A DNA stretch of 64,000 nt from DSVQ01 sp964484765 (GTDB taxonomy: Bacteria > Planctomycetota > Planctomycetia > Planctomycetales > Planctomycetaceae), in the NCBI GenBank assembly GCA_964484765.1, contig CAZAGI010000005.1:103395-167394 (forward strand), written 5' to 3'. The translations under genes were made by a program, and so were the position numbers. Position 1 is the stretch's first letter, and each line of letters begins with the position of its first letter. Under the pieces are notes generated by a model. That model made no database searches, was not told the origin of the DNA, and saw only the letters and a program-made list of their open reading frames with translations. This document shows, piece by piece, positions 17,314-26,069 of this stretch.

Positions 17314-19081
17314 GACCGTCAAACGTGGACCTTTCCAGGTGACGGTGCTGGAGAAGGGGCAGCTCGACAGCGCCCGCAACGCTGTCCACAACTGCGAAGT
17401 CGAAGGCAGCACCACGATCCTTGAGATCAAGCCCGAAGGGACGCACGTCAAAAAGGGCGATCTTGTCGTCGAGCTCGATTCCTCGGCGCTCATCGACAAA
17501 GAACGTCAGCAGGAAATTGCCGTTACGCAGGCGGAATCCGCGAAGCAAACCGCGGAAAAAGAAGTCGAGATCGCCAAGACGCAGAACGACAGCGACTACG
17601 CCGCCGCAGAACTTAAGTTGAAGCTTGCCAAAATCGACCTGGAAAAATTCGAGAAGGGCGATTCAGAACAACAGCGCAACGAACTGAAAGCGCAAGTGAG
17701 TTTGCAAGAGCAGAAAGTCGCGCAGGCCGAAGAGACGCTTGATTTTAACAAGCGCCTGGTCAAGAAAGGCTACAAGACGCAGAACGATCTTGAGCAGGCG
17801 CGCATCACCTATCAGACAGAAAAGACGAACCTCGACGTCGCCAAGGACAAACTCCGCGTTCTTCAAGACTACACTCTCGGCCGAACGATCACGGAATTGC
17901 GAGCCAACGCCGAAGAATTCGCCCGCGAATTGAAGCGCGTGGAATTGAAAGGACAAGCCGCCCTGTCGCAGAAGCAGTCGGATTTGCTTTCGCGAACGCG
18001 CACCTACGAAGTTGAACTCGATAAGCACGAACGTTTGAAGAAGCAGATCGCCAATTGCAAGATCTATGCGAAGCAAGACGGCCAGGTGATTTACGCGAAC
18101 AGTCGCGATGGCCGCAGCAGCGAAACGATCCTCATCGAGAAACTCGCGGCGGTTAAAGAACGCCAGCCAATCATCACGCTGCCCGATCTCAACGAAATGA
18201 AGGTCAACGCGCGGATTCACGAGTCCCGCATCAGCCTCATTCGCCCCGGCATGACCGTTAAGGTGAAGGTCGACGCCTTCGTCGACGAAGACTTCCACGG
18301 CGTGGTGGATACCGTGGCGTCGGTGCCCAGTTCCACGAACTCCTTCATGCGGGATATCAAGGAGTACGAAGCCGTCGTCAAACTGCTCGACGGCTCGGAG
18401 AAAGTGAACCGCCTGCGTCCTGGTCTGACGGCCAACCTGGAAGTGCTCGTCTCTGCGCGCGAAGACGTGTTACAGGCCCCCATGCAGGCCGTGTTGACGA
18501 TTGTCGGAAAGCAATTCTCCTTCGTCATTCGCGGCGAAAAGGCCGAACGCGTGGAAGTCGAGATCGGTCAGGCCAGCGACCGGATGATCGAAATTAAATC
18601 GGGATTGAACGAAGGCGATCAGGTGGTGCTCAATCCACGGTCGCATTTTGAGAAAGAACTGAAAGAACTCGAAGCGGAACTGGTCAAGAAAATGACCACC
18701 GAGACTCCCGCCGACGGCGAAAAGCCCCGTGGCATTCCAGCACCGGACGACAGCCCGGCACCAACACCGGGACCGCCGCGAAGCGGACGTCCCGCGGGTG
18801 ACGGCAACGGACCTCCCGCCGGATCGGAAGGTCGTCCTCCAGGTGGCGGTTTCAATCCGCTGGCGATGTTCGAGCGGATGGATGCCAACGGCGACGGTAA
18901 ACTCGCCAAGGAAGAATGGTCAGAACGTTTCCGCGAACGGGCTGAGGCCATGGACAAGGACGCGGATGGCGCCATTTCCATGGACGAATTCAAGGCGGGA
19001 ATGGCCAATGCCCGCCCGCCCGGCGGTGGTCGTCCCCCGGGTGGTCCACCTGTGGAAAATGCTGGCGGCAGCGGCGGTTGA
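17048..19081 (+). CDS. Efflux adaptor (HlyD/MacA type) with C-terminal EF-hands
   Basis: Periplasmic membrane-fusion protein linking the inner-membrane ABC transporter to the TolC-like channel. It has a Pro-rich cytoplasmic N-terminus, basic KRRKLR, one transmembrane helix (residues about 38-55, WYVLLCLVALCVGGFVA), a lipoyl-like half (GTHVKKGDLVVELDS), a long coiled-coil hairpin (about 155-330), the second lipoyl half and a beta-barrel. After residue 560 there is a Pro/Gly-rich linker and two EF-hand loops, DANGDGKLAKEE (about 612-623) and DKDADGAISMDE (about 636-647), with the expected acidic ligands. The start lies 266 bp inside the TolC frame; later starts would delete the membrane anchor. 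Confidence 0.88.
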   Translation: MSIASPPRPAPSTPTPAANPPAAQPRPGATPKRRKLRWYVLLCLVALCVGGFVARDQLSPYLGPMAAPFASLIPGLAAAEHRFDHLSLETVKRGPFQVTVLEKGQLDSARNAVHNCEVEGSTTILEIKPEGTHVKKGDLVVELDSSALIDKERQQEIAVTQAESAKQTAEKEVEIAKTQNDSDYAAAELKLKLAKIDLEKFEKGDSEQQRNELKAQVSLQEQKVAQAEETLDFNKRLVKKGYKTQNDLEQARITYQTEKTNLDVAKDKLRVLQDYTLGRTITELRANAEEFARELKRVELKGQAALSQKQSDLLSRTRTYEVELDKHERLKKQIANCKIYAKQDGQVIYANSRDGRSSETILIEKLAAVKERQPIITLPDLNEMKVNARIHESRISLIRPGMTVKVKVDAFVDEDFHGVVDTVASVPSSTNSFMRDIKEYEAVVKLLDGSEKVNRLRPGLTANLEVLVSAREDVLQAPMQAVLTIVGKQFSFVIRGEKAERVEVEIGQASDRMIEIKSGLNEGDQVVLNPRSHFEKELKELEAELVKKMTTETPADGEKPRGIPAPDDSPAPTPGPPRSGRPAGDGNGPPAGSEGRPPGGGFNPLAMFERMDANGDGKLAKEEWSERFRERAEAMDKDADGAISMDEFKAGMANARPPGGGRPPGGPPVENAGGSGG

Positions 19082-19215
19082 GGCCGTGTTAAATCGCGGG
19101 CACGGACGCCGGTGGAATCGATCGCCGTTGGTGGCGATGGTTCCTGTCAGCCATGGTGTCTCGTGATCGGGCTGTTCTCGCTTAGATTGTCTTTCCTTGG
19201 CTTTGACAGTGACTT

Positions 19216-19926
19216 ATGCGCCTTGCTGCTCAACTCATCGACCTGCAAAAGCACTATCATCTCGGTGAACATGTCGTTATGGCGCTGCGCGGCGTCTCGG
19301 CGGATTTTCCCGAAGGCGATTACGTCGCCATCATGGGTTCGTCCGGCAGCGGCAAGAGCACACTGCTGAATATCCTCGGCGCTCTCGATCGTCCCACGCT
19401 CGGTAATTACATTCTCGCAGGGTATGACGTCGGCACGATGTCCGACGACGAACTCTCTGAGATCCGCAATCGTCGCATCGGGTTCATTTTTCAGTCGTAC
19501 AACTTGATTGCTCAGTACACGGTGCTGGAAAATATTCAGGTGCCGATGCACTACCGCAGCGGCGGCAAGCGATTGAGCGCGGCCGATGAGCACCGTTGTT
19601 TCGATCTGGCGGCGAAAGTGGGGCTGGGCGACCGTCTCGATCACCGTCCGTTTCAGCTCTCCGGGGGGCAGCAGCAGCGCGTGGCGATTGCCCGGGCACT
19701 GGTGAACGATCCGGAAATCATTCTCGCCGACGAACCGACCGGGAACCTTGATTCGGCAACCGAGAAGGACATCATGAATCTGCTGACGGCCCTGAATAAC
19801 GAAGGCCGGACGATCATTATTGTGACGCACGAAACCTCGGTCGCCCGCCGAGCGAAACGGCAGATTGTGATGAAAGACGGATTGATCGAACGCGATGGAA
19901 TGCTGCTCACGGAAGATGGGAAGTAG
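19216..19926 (+). CDS. MacB/LolD-type ABC transporter ATPase
   Basis: ATP-hydrolysing subunit of the exporter encoded with its neighbours. It has Walker A GSSGSGKST, the Q-loop FIFQSYNLIAQYTVLEN, signature LSGGQQQRVAIARAL, Walker B IILADEPTGNLDS, and the H-loop IIIVTHE. The 236-residue length and the NLI/QYTVLEN sequence are typical of the MacB/LolD/FtsE group rather than importers. ATG 19216 lies 134 bp after the adaptor gene; the permease follows after 100 bp. Confidence 0.94.
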   Translation: MRLAAQLIDLQKHYHLGEHVVMALRGVSADFPEGDYVAIMGSSGSGKSTLLNILGALDRPTLGNYILAGYDVGTMSDDELSEIRNRRIGFIFQSYNLIAQYTVLENIQVPMHYRSGGKRLSAADEHRCFDLAAKVGLGDRLDHRPFQLSGGQQQRVAIARALVNDPEIILADEPTGNLDSATEKDIMNLLTALNNEGRTIIIVTHETSVARRAKRQIVMKDGLIERDGMLLTEDGK

Positions 19927-20026
19927 GAACGCCCGCGGTGGATCGATGCGGGGCGCGAAGCCGCCGGCGTGAATTGAATTTGTATTCGGCGAATGACCAA
20001 TGACTCAGGACCAATGACCTTCAGCC

Positions 20027-21391
20027 ATGCTTCCTTTCGGTAACACAATCCGCGCAATTCGTCTGGCCTTAAAAAGCCTCTTGCTGCACAAGCTGCGCTC
20101 GGGGCTGACCATGCTGGGGATTGTGTTCGGCGTGTTCTCGGTAATCGCCATGCTGGCAATCGGCGAAGGGGCCAGCGCGCAGGCTCAGCAACAGGTGCTG
20201 GCGCTGGGGGCCACCAACATCATCGTGCTGTCGGTCAAGCCGCCGGCGGACTCGCAGCAAGCCGGTGGCGGCGGCTCGCGCGGCGGTCGCAGTTTTGGTT
20301 TGCAGTACGGTTTGTTGCGCTCCGATTACCGTCTGCTGCGCGGGCTGCCCGCCATCGTCGGGGCCGTTCCCATTCGCGAAATCACCAGCGAAACACGCTA
20401 TCTGCAGAAGACGCCGAATGCCCGCGTCGTCGGTTGCACATCGCAATACAAGGACATGAACCATCTGGAAATGCAGCGTGGCCGCTTCATCGTCGACACC
20501 GACGAAGAACGTCTGCTCAATGTCTGCGTCCTCGGCGGTCAGATTGCCACGGAATTATTTCCCTACGAGGACCCGATCGGCAAGGCGGTGCAGATCAAGT
20601 CGTATCGCTATGAAGTCATCGGTATCACGCAGGAACGGACTGCGTCGGCAGCCATCGGCGGCAGCATGTCTGGTCAGGACTACAACAAAGATATTTACAT
20701 CCCGCTCAAGACGTTTCAGGTCCGGATTGGCGACCGCGTGACCACGGCACAAGCCGGTTCGTTCTCTGCCGAGCAAGTCGAGTTGAACCAGATCACCATT
20801 CAGGTGCGCGATCAGAAAGACGTGTTGCCGACGGCGGAAGTCATCAAGGAATCACTGACACGCACCCACGGGCCCAAGAAAGACTGGGACGTGATCGTCC
20901 CGCTGGAACTCCTGCGTCAAGCCGATCAAATCCGCCAGATCTTCAATATTGTGCTGGGCTCGATTGCAGCGATCAGTCTCGTGGTCGGCGGCATCGGCAT
21001 CATGAACATCATGCTCGCCACGGTGACCGAACGCACGCGGGAGATCGGCATTCGCCGCGCTTTAGGTGCCCGCCGCAGCGACATCGTGCAGCAGTTCCTC
21101 ACGGAAACCATTGTGCTCGCCGGCGCTGGCGGATTGGTGGGCGTCTTGCTCGGCCTGGCCACGCCGCTGGCGTTCGAAGGCATTCAATGGATCGTCGAGA
21201 ATTTCGTGCTCGACAGTACCACGCAGAATTCGCCGTTGAGCCAGATGTTCACCGACATGCATCCCAAGATTAACTGGCTCAGTCTGCCGGTCGCGTTCGG
21301 CATCTCTGTGGGCATCGGCATCATTTTCGGCATCTACCCCGCCCGCGCCGCCGCCCACATGGATCCCATCGAAGCCTTGCGGCACGAGTAA
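20027..21391 (+). CDS. MacB/FtsX-type ABC transporter permease
   Basis: Membrane subunit of the exporter. It has the MacB fold: N-terminal transmembrane helix (KLRSGLTMLGIVFGVFSVIAMLAIGEGA), a large periplasmic domain, and three C-terminal helices beginning at SIAAISLVVGGIGIMNIMLATVTERTREIGIRRALGARRSDI, which is the FtsX signature. The ending IIFGIYPARAAAHMDPIEALRHE is canonical. At 454 residues it is slightly longer than typical permease-only members; a Gly-rich insertion (AGGGGSRGGRS) lies near residue 80. The ATPase domain is on the separate gene upstream, as in LolC/LolD or split MacB systems. Confidence 0.93.
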   Translation: MLPFGNTIRAIRLALKSLLLHKLRSGLTMLGIVFGVFSVIAMLAIGEGASAQAQQQVLALGATNIIVLSVKPPADSQQAGGGGSRGGRSFGLQYGLLRSDYRLLRGLPAIVGAVPIREITSETRYLQKTPNARVVGCTSQYKDMNHLEMQRGRFIVDTDEERLLNVCVLGGQIATELFPYEDPIGKAVQIKSYRYEVIGITQERTASAAIGGSMSGQDYNKDIYIPLKTFQVRIGDRVTTAQAGSFSAEQVELNQITIQVRDQKDVLPTAEVIKESLTRTHGPKKDWDVIVPLELLRQADQIRQIFNIVLGSIAAISLVVGGIGIMNIMLATVTERTREIGIRRALGARRSDIVQQFLTETIVLAGAGGLVGVLLGLATPLAFEGIQWIVENFVLDSTTQNSPLSQMFTDMHPKINWLSLPVAFGISVGIGIIFGIYPARAAAHMDPIEALRHE

Positions 21392-21422
21392 CGCCCCACG
21401 GACCGTCGCTGCGGCGGCCCAA

Positions 21423-22061
21423 CTACGGCCGTTCAATGCCCGTCAACAGCGATTCAAGCATCAGGCGGGCGATGTCGCGCGGCTTGAGTTTCGCGCCAAC
21501 GGCGGTGTTATGGAGCACGCCGTCGAGCACCAGCATTGCTGCGCCGTGCAGCGCAGACCAGCCCACCAGCGCTTGCGATTGAACCGCGCCCGGGCGAAGC
21601 AAACCGTCTTCCGCCGCGGCTTCCAGTTCACATTCGAAGAACCGAAATGTGGCATTTTGTGCGGCGGAGAGGGCGTCGGTGCGATTGCGGGCCACTTCGC
21701 TGGAAAACATGACGCGGAAATGGGCCGTGTGAGCAACCGCGAAGTCCATGTAGGCCACGCCGAGCCGCACGATCCGTTCGCGCTGGTCCACTTTCTTCGC
21801 GACCGCCGTCTGCAGCGCTGCCAGAAGCAGTCCTTGCCCTTCAATCGCGAGTTCCACCAGCAGATGCGTGCGGCTGGGGAAATGCCGATACGGGGCATTG
21901 TGCGACACATGCGCCGCGCGGGCGGCTTCGCGCAACGTGAAACCCTGGACGCCATGCGACGCCACGAGGCCGAGTGCTGCGTCCATCAGACTGCGGCGCA
22001 GATCGCCGTGGTGATACGCGTTTTTGGCCACCGCTGCGGGAATCGCCGTCGATTTCTTCAT
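21423..22061 (-). CDS. TetR/AcrR-family regulator
   Basis: Helix-turn-helix repressor. The N-terminal domain reads YHHGDLRRSLMDAALGLVASHGVQGFTLREAARAAHVSHNAPYRHFPSRTHLLVELA, a full TetR HTH. The C-terminal ligand domain (FRVMFSSEVARN ... ALVGWSALHGAAMLVLDGVL) fits the WHG/TetR_C_33 type. It is divergent from the CDP-alcohol phosphatidyltransferase and kinase genes, with 90 bp between starts that contain two palindromes. It very likely controls itself and that operon. The ligand is unknown; a lipid or small hydrophobic molecule would fit the context. Confidence 0.92.
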   Translation of the reverse strand: MKKSTAIPAAVAKNAYHHGDLRRSLMDAALGLVASHGVQGFTLREAARAAHVSHNAPYRHFPSRTHLLVELAIEGQGLLLAALQTAVAKKVDQRERIVRLGVAYMDFAVAHTAHFRVMFSSEVARNRTDALSAAQNATFRFFECELEAAAEDGLLRPGAVQSQALVGWSALHGAAMLVLDGVLHNTAVGAKLKPRDIARLMLESLLTGIERP

Positions 22062-22083
22062 GCCCGTTTTTTACCAGAACGAT

Positions 22084-22129
22084 GTTGACGCCGTCAACTT
22101 GCCACGGTAATGTTGCGTGTGTCAACATT
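22084..22129 (+). promoter_or_regulatory. Promoter with two TetR-type operator palindromes
   Basis: The first palindrome is GTTGACG-C-CGTCAAC at 22084-22098; the second is AATGTTG-7 nt-CAACATT at 22109-22129. A forward promoter fits over them: TTGACG at 22085-22090, 17-base spacer, TAATGT at 22108-22113. On the other strand TTGACG with TAAAAA 18 bases later could serve the tetR gene. Binding at either palindrome would block both promoters, as expected of autoregulated divergent TetR loci. Confidence 0.65.
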
Positions 22130-22150
22130 GTTCCGCCGGAAGGAAAACCC

Positions 22151-22768
22151 ATGTCCCTTTCACCAACCGCCGGTCATGCGTGGCGATCCGCTGTGCCGTG
22201 GTTCCTCATCTGGTTTCGCGGCCTGGTCGCACCGGCGCTCATGTGGTGGGCGATTCAGGACGACCGCCGTCTGCTTCTGGGGGGACTGGCAATCGCCGCG
22301 TTTCTGTCCGACTGGTTTGATGGCGTTCTGGCTCGCCGCTGGAATACGTCGACGGCCGCGCTGCGCCGGGCGGATTCTCTGGCGGACACTATTTTCTATA
22401 TCAACGTGCTCATGGTAGCGCTGTTCGGTCGCTGGGAAGTGATCCGTCCCACGTTGCCATTGTTTGCCGGGCTGTTGATGCTCGAAGTCGTGTGCCAGGT
22501 CACGAACTACCTGCGGTTCGGTTGCCGGACGGCGACACATGCGTATCTCTGCAAAGCCTGGGCGGTGTTGTTGTGCATCGCCACGACGGAACTGCTGCTG
22601 TTCGGCGTGGTGCGGGAATCGATGTGGCTCAGCCTGGCGATGGGGTACATCGCCTATGTCGACGTCCTCGCAATTCTCTGGATCATGCCGGTGCCCGCCG
22701 TCGATGTCCCCACGGCCTGGCATGCCTGGCGGCGTCGAACCGCGCTGCTATCCCAACGCCCTGCCTGA
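22151..22768 (+). CDS. CDP-alcohol phosphatidyltransferase-family protein
   Basis: Membrane enzyme that would join a CDP-linked lipid to an alcohol. The family motif is at residues about 56-81: DWFDGVLARRWNTSTAALRR followed by ADSLAD, so both pairs of metal-binding aspartates are present, but the Gly between them is Leu (CTG codon). Several transmembrane helices follow (FYINVLMVALFG, AGLLMLEVVCQVTNYL, AWAVLLCIATTELLLFGVV). Alternative upstream starts would cover the operator region; ATG 22151 has AGGAAAA before it. At 205 residues it fits the family. The next gene starts 11 bp later. Substrate unknown. Confidence 0.82.
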   Translation: MSLSPTAGHAWRSAVPWFLIWFRGLVAPALMWWAIQDDRRLLLGGLAIAAFLSDWFDGVLARRWNTSTAALRRADSLADTIFYINVLMVALFGRWEVIRPTLPLFAGLLMLEVVCQVTNYLRFGCRTATHAYLCKAWAVLLCIATTELLLFGVVRESMWLSLAMGYIAYVDVLAILWIMPVPAVDVPTAWHAWRRRTALLSQRPA

Positions 22769-22779
22769 AGGAAATCTCC

Positions 22780-23568
22780 ATGAGTCTCACTTGGTTCTGG
22801 TCGAATCTCGATGTGTTCCGTGTGGTCACCTTCATTGCGATGGTCAGCGGCACATGGGTTGGTGTGGGCGTCCTCAAAAGTCGCGCGTGGTTGCGGATCG
22901 GCGACGCCCGGAAGATCAATCACGTCGCGGCATTGGCCGGGGGGGTGCTGTGGTTTTCCAGTGGTGATCCCCTGCGCGATCGCGTGTCGTGTCATGTCGC
23001 GGTGATCGTTCTGCTGGGCTTGTTGATGGCCGCGTGTCGTTGGCGCGAGTGGGGACTCTTCCGGTACGCCTTCGTGGGATACGCCCGGGAGTCCGATCGT
23101 CCGCACGATGGTTTTCACGTGTGGTTCTCGTGGATCGTGAGCATTGTGGGACTGAAATTGGTGGACGTGGTGTTTGACTCGATGGACCTCACGCGCTGCG
23201 TGGCGCTGGTGCTCGGGCTGGCTGACGCCGTGGGAGAACCGATTGGCTCCCGGTTCGGACGGCATCGTTATGCTGTGCGTGATGTCTGGAGTACGGCCCC
23301 GCGGCAGCGAAGTTGGGAAGGCACGCTCGCGGTCGCAGCCATGACGGCCTTGGTGGTTTTTGCCTGCGTTTCGCCGACAGTGCTGGGGCCCTGGTCGTTG
23401 TCGCTGGCCACGGGGATGACGTGGTCGCTGTCGACACGTTTGGCGTTGGCGCTGCTGGCGGGAGTGGTCATCTCGCTGGTGGAAGCCTGGACGCCTCACG
23501 GGTTGGACAATCTCACGATTCCGCTGAGCGCCGCGGTCCTGGTGCGGGGCTTTCTCGTTCTCGGTTGA
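22780..23568 (+). CDS. Phytol/dolichol kinase-like membrane protein
   Basis: A polytopic protein related to CTP-dependent isoprenoid-alcohol kinases and CdsA-type enzymes. The visible family-like segment is LADAVGEPIGSRFGRHRYAV ... RQRSWEGTLAVA, resembling the D-x-G-x-G and KxxEGS region of phytol and dolichol kinases, followed by several helices. A C-terminal EAWTPHGLDNLTIPL matches the conserved 'E...DN..iP' ending of that family. ATG 22780 has AAGGAAAT before it. It forms an operon with the phosphatidyltransferase and is divergent from tetR. The substrate could be a prenol or diacylglycerol-like lipid; this is inference. Confidence 0.75.
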   Translation: MSLTWFWSNLDVFRVVTFIAMVSGTWVGVGVLKSRAWLRIGDARKINHVAALAGGVLWFSSGDPLRDRVSCHVAVIVLLGLLMAACRWREWGLFRYAFVGYARESDRPHDGFHVWFSWIVSIVGLKLVDVVFDSMDLTRCVALVLGLADAVGEPIGSRFGRHRYAVRDVWSTAPRQRSWEGTLAVAAMTALVVFACVSPTVLGPWSLSLATGMTWSLSTRLALALLAGVVISLVEAWTPHGLDNLTIPLSAAVLVRGFLVLG

Positions 23569-23649
23569 GACGACTGCGACTGGCCTTTCCGCGCCGATTC
23601 GTCAAGAATCATCGCGTTAACGGGGAACGGGCTTGTGCGGAGTCATCGT

Positions 23650-24741
23650 ATGCGCGACGGAATGACATTCTGCCTGTGGGTCTGTTGTGCCAACGTCCTG
23701 GCTGCTGGGGAACCGAAAACGACGGTGTCGATCGCCGGCGATGCTTTCCACATCAACGCCCAACCCACGTATGCGGGGCGGATGTGGCAGGGCAAAAAAA
23801 TCGAAGGCCTGCTGTTCAACAGCCGGATGGTGCAGGCGACGTTCGATGATCTCAATCCCGAAACGCGCGAGAATTGGGCCTATCCCGACACGAAAACTTG
23901 GGATGCGGAACGCAACCTGCGAGAGTTTCTCGCCGCCATGCCCGTGTGGCGAAAGCACGGGCTGCTGGCCATCACGGTGAACTGGCAAGGCGGCAGCCCG
24001 CAGGGATATTCTCGCGAGCAACCGTGGCACAACTCCGGCTTCACGGAAACGGGCGAATGTCGGCCCGATTACGCTGCGCGCATGGAACAGGTGATCCGCC
24101 GGGCCGACGATCTCGGCATGGTGGTGATTGTCGGTTACTTCTACTTCGGACAAGATGAACGGTTGCGTGACGAAGCCGCCGTCATCAAGGCGACGGATGC
24201 CGCGACACGCTGGTTGCTGACACACAGTTTTCGCAACGTGCTGGTGGAAGTGAACAACGAGTGCGATGTCGCGAAGTATGATCACGCCATTTTGAAGCCT
24301 GACCGCATTCACGAACTGATCGAGCGCGTCCGCCGTGCAGAAATCGATGGCCAGCGATTGCTTGTGGGCACCAGTTACGGCGGCGGGAGCATTCCGCGGG
24401 AGAACGTCGTGCGCGTGTCCGATTTTCTGTTGCTGCACGGCAATGGTGTGAAAGATCCAGCACGGATCGGTGCGATGATCCGCCAGACACGCGCGGTGCC
24501 GGGCTACCGGCCGATGCCCATCGTGTTCAATGAAGATGACCATTTCGACTTCGATCAGCCTCGGAACAATTTTCGTTCGGCCGTGGAGGACTACGCCAGT
24601 TGGGGATACTTCGATTATCGCCTGGCGGGCGAAGGCTTTGACGAAGGTTACCAGAGCGTGCCGGTGAATTGGGGCCTCAGCAGCGCCCGCAAACGCGGCT
24701 TCTTTCATACCTTGAGCGAGATCACCGGCGAGAAACCCTGA
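23650..24741 (+). CDS. Exported glycoside-hydrolase-like TIM-barrel protein
   Basis: After a short export segment (MRDGMTFCLWVCCANVLAAG) the protein reads as a clan GH-A-like barrel: FSINAQPTY-like N-terminus (FHINAQPTYAGRMWQGKKIEG), strand VNWQGGSP, IVGYFYFGQDE, then VEVNNECDV with Asn203-Glu204 at the acid/base position, and IVFNEDDHFDF with Glu295 at the nucleophile position. ATG 23650 is preferred to the GTG at 23635. A cellulase- or GH5-like role in periplasmic sugar breakdown is inferred; the exact family and substrate are not clear from the sequence. Confidence 0.7.
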   Translation: MRDGMTFCLWVCCANVLAAGEPKTTVSIAGDAFHINAQPTYAGRMWQGKKIEGLLFNSRMVQATFDDLNPETRENWAYPDTKTWDAERNLREFLAAMPVWRKHGLLAITVNWQGGSPQGYSREQPWHNSGFTETGECRPDYAARMEQVIRRADDLGMVVIVGYFYFGQDERLRDEAAVIKATDAATRWLLTHSFRNVLVEVNNECDVAKYDHAILKPDRIHELIERVRRAEIDGQRLLVGTSYGGGSIPRENVVRVSDFLLLHGNGVKDPARIGAMIRQTRAVPGYRPMPIVFNEDDHFDFDQPRNNFRSAVEDYASWGYFDYRLAGEGFDEGYQSVPVNWGLSSARKRGFFHTLSEITGEKP

Positions 24742-24802
24742 TGATGCGCGGCATAGCTGCGGGGGCTTGCCTGTCGCGGTAGAATGCCCCATCTGATCTC
24801 CC

Positions 24803-26044
24803 GTGACGGCGCTTGTTTCTGAAGACGTGTCTGATATGGCTTCTGAGTTTCAATCCGCGGATTTGCAGCCGGCCGACGAAGGTGTTGGTCTGGTGCAGAC
24901 GCAGACCGTCGAACTTTTCGCACCGCCTGACCCGCTGGAGCTGGAGAGCGGCGTCAAGTTCGGGCCGGTTTCGGTAGCGTATGAAACTTACGGCACGTTA
25001 TCGCCGGCCAAAGATAATGCGATTTTCGTCTGCCACGCCCTTACCGGGGATGCACACGTCGCCGGGAAACACTCCGCGGAAGATAAGAAATTCGGCTGGT
25101 GGGACGGCCTGATTGGCCCCGGACGCGCCTTGGATACGCAGAAATACTTCGTGATCTGCGCGAATGTTCTCGGCGGATGTCAGGGGACCACGGGACCGAG
25201 TTCGATCAATCCCGCGACCGGCCGTCCTTTCGGACTGGCGTTCCCCTTCATCACCGTCGGGGACATGGTCGCCGTCCATCTGGAACTGGCCCGATGGCTG
25301 GGAGTGGAGAAACTGCTCGCCGTGATCGGCGGCAGCCTCGGCGGGATGCAGGTGCTGAAATGGGCGGCCCGTTATCCCGAGACGTTGCGGGCCGGCATCT
25401 GTCTGGCCGCTGCGGCAAATCTCTCGGCACAAGGCATCGCCTTCAACGCCGTCGGTCGCCGGGCCATCTACGCTGACCCGCATTTTCACAACGGCGATTA
25501 TTACAGCCCCGATGGTCCGCGCAATTTTGGCGAAGAAGGGCCGCGGTATGGGCTCGCGCTGGCCCGCATGCTGGCGCACATCACCTATCTTTCGGAACTC
25601 TCGATCGAACGCAAGTTCGGCCGCCGGCTGCAGCACAGCGACCACCTCGCCTATGAGCTGCAGCGGGAAACCGAATTTCAGATTGAAAGTTACCTGCACT
25701 ATCAAGGGAAGCGATTCATTGAACGGTTTGATGCCAACAGTTATCTGTATCTGACCCGCGCGATGGACTACTTCGATCTGGCTGCCCAGTATGGGTCGCT
25801 GCAGGACTCCCTGGGTAAGACCGACGCGCGCTTTCTGGTCACGAGTTACAACACCGACTGGCTGTTCCCGTCGTCGCAAAGTCGCGAGATTGTCACCGCG
25901 ATGCTGAAAGCCCGCCGGCATGTGACGTATCTCGAACTGGGAAGTGTCTTCGGGCACGACTCGTTCCTGATTGAAGTCGAGCAGTTGGAAGAACTGGTCG
26001 TGCCGTTCCTCGCGGAAACCTATCGCCAGGCCGTGCGGGTCTGA
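24803..26044 (+). CDS. metX: Homoserine O-acetyltransferase
   Basis: Alpha/beta-hydrolase enzyme that acylates homoserine for methionine synthesis. The nucleophile elbow is GGSLGGMQ (Ser178); Asp352 (YNTDWLFP) and His385 (FGHDSF) complete the triad. CHALTGDAHVAGK, NVLGGCQGTTGPSSINP and FPFITVGDMV are diagnostic for MetX. With GTG 24803 it has 413 residues; ATG 24836 is a possible shorter start, as the first 35 residues are not conserved. Acetyl versus succinyl donor cannot be told by eye. metW follows 25 bp later, a common pair. Confidence 0.93.
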   Translation: MTALVSEDVSDMASEFQSADLQPADEGVGLVQTQTVELFAPPDPLELESGVKFGPVSVAYETYGTLSPAKDNAIFVCHALTGDAHVAGKHSAEDKKFGWWDGLIGPGRALDTQKYFVICANVLGGCQGTTGPSSINPATGRPFGLAFPFITVGDMVAVHLELARWLGVEKLLAVIGGSLGGMQVLKWAARYPETLRAGICLAAAANLSAQGIAFNAVGRRAIYADPHFHNGDYYSPDGPRNFGEEGPRYGLALARMLAHITYLSELSIERKFGRRLQHSDHLAYELQRETEFQIESYLHYQGKRFIERFDANSYLYLTRAMDYFDLAAQYGSLQDSLGKTDARFLVTSYNTDWLFPSSQSREIVTAMLKARRHVTYLELGSVFGHDSFLIEVEQLEELVVPFLAETYRQAVRV

Positions 26045-26069
26045 CCGTCCGTCACACGAAGAAGCGTCG

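Noticed and set aside
22151..22768. Start of the CDP-alcohol gene further upstream (frame open to 21974)
   Set aside because: The extension would translate the operator palindromes and overlap tetR; ATG 22151 has an RBS and begins before the first helix.
23617..24792. 391-codon minus-strand open frame
   Set aside because: Fully opposite the glycosidase-like gene; no RBS, His-rich composition and no motif.
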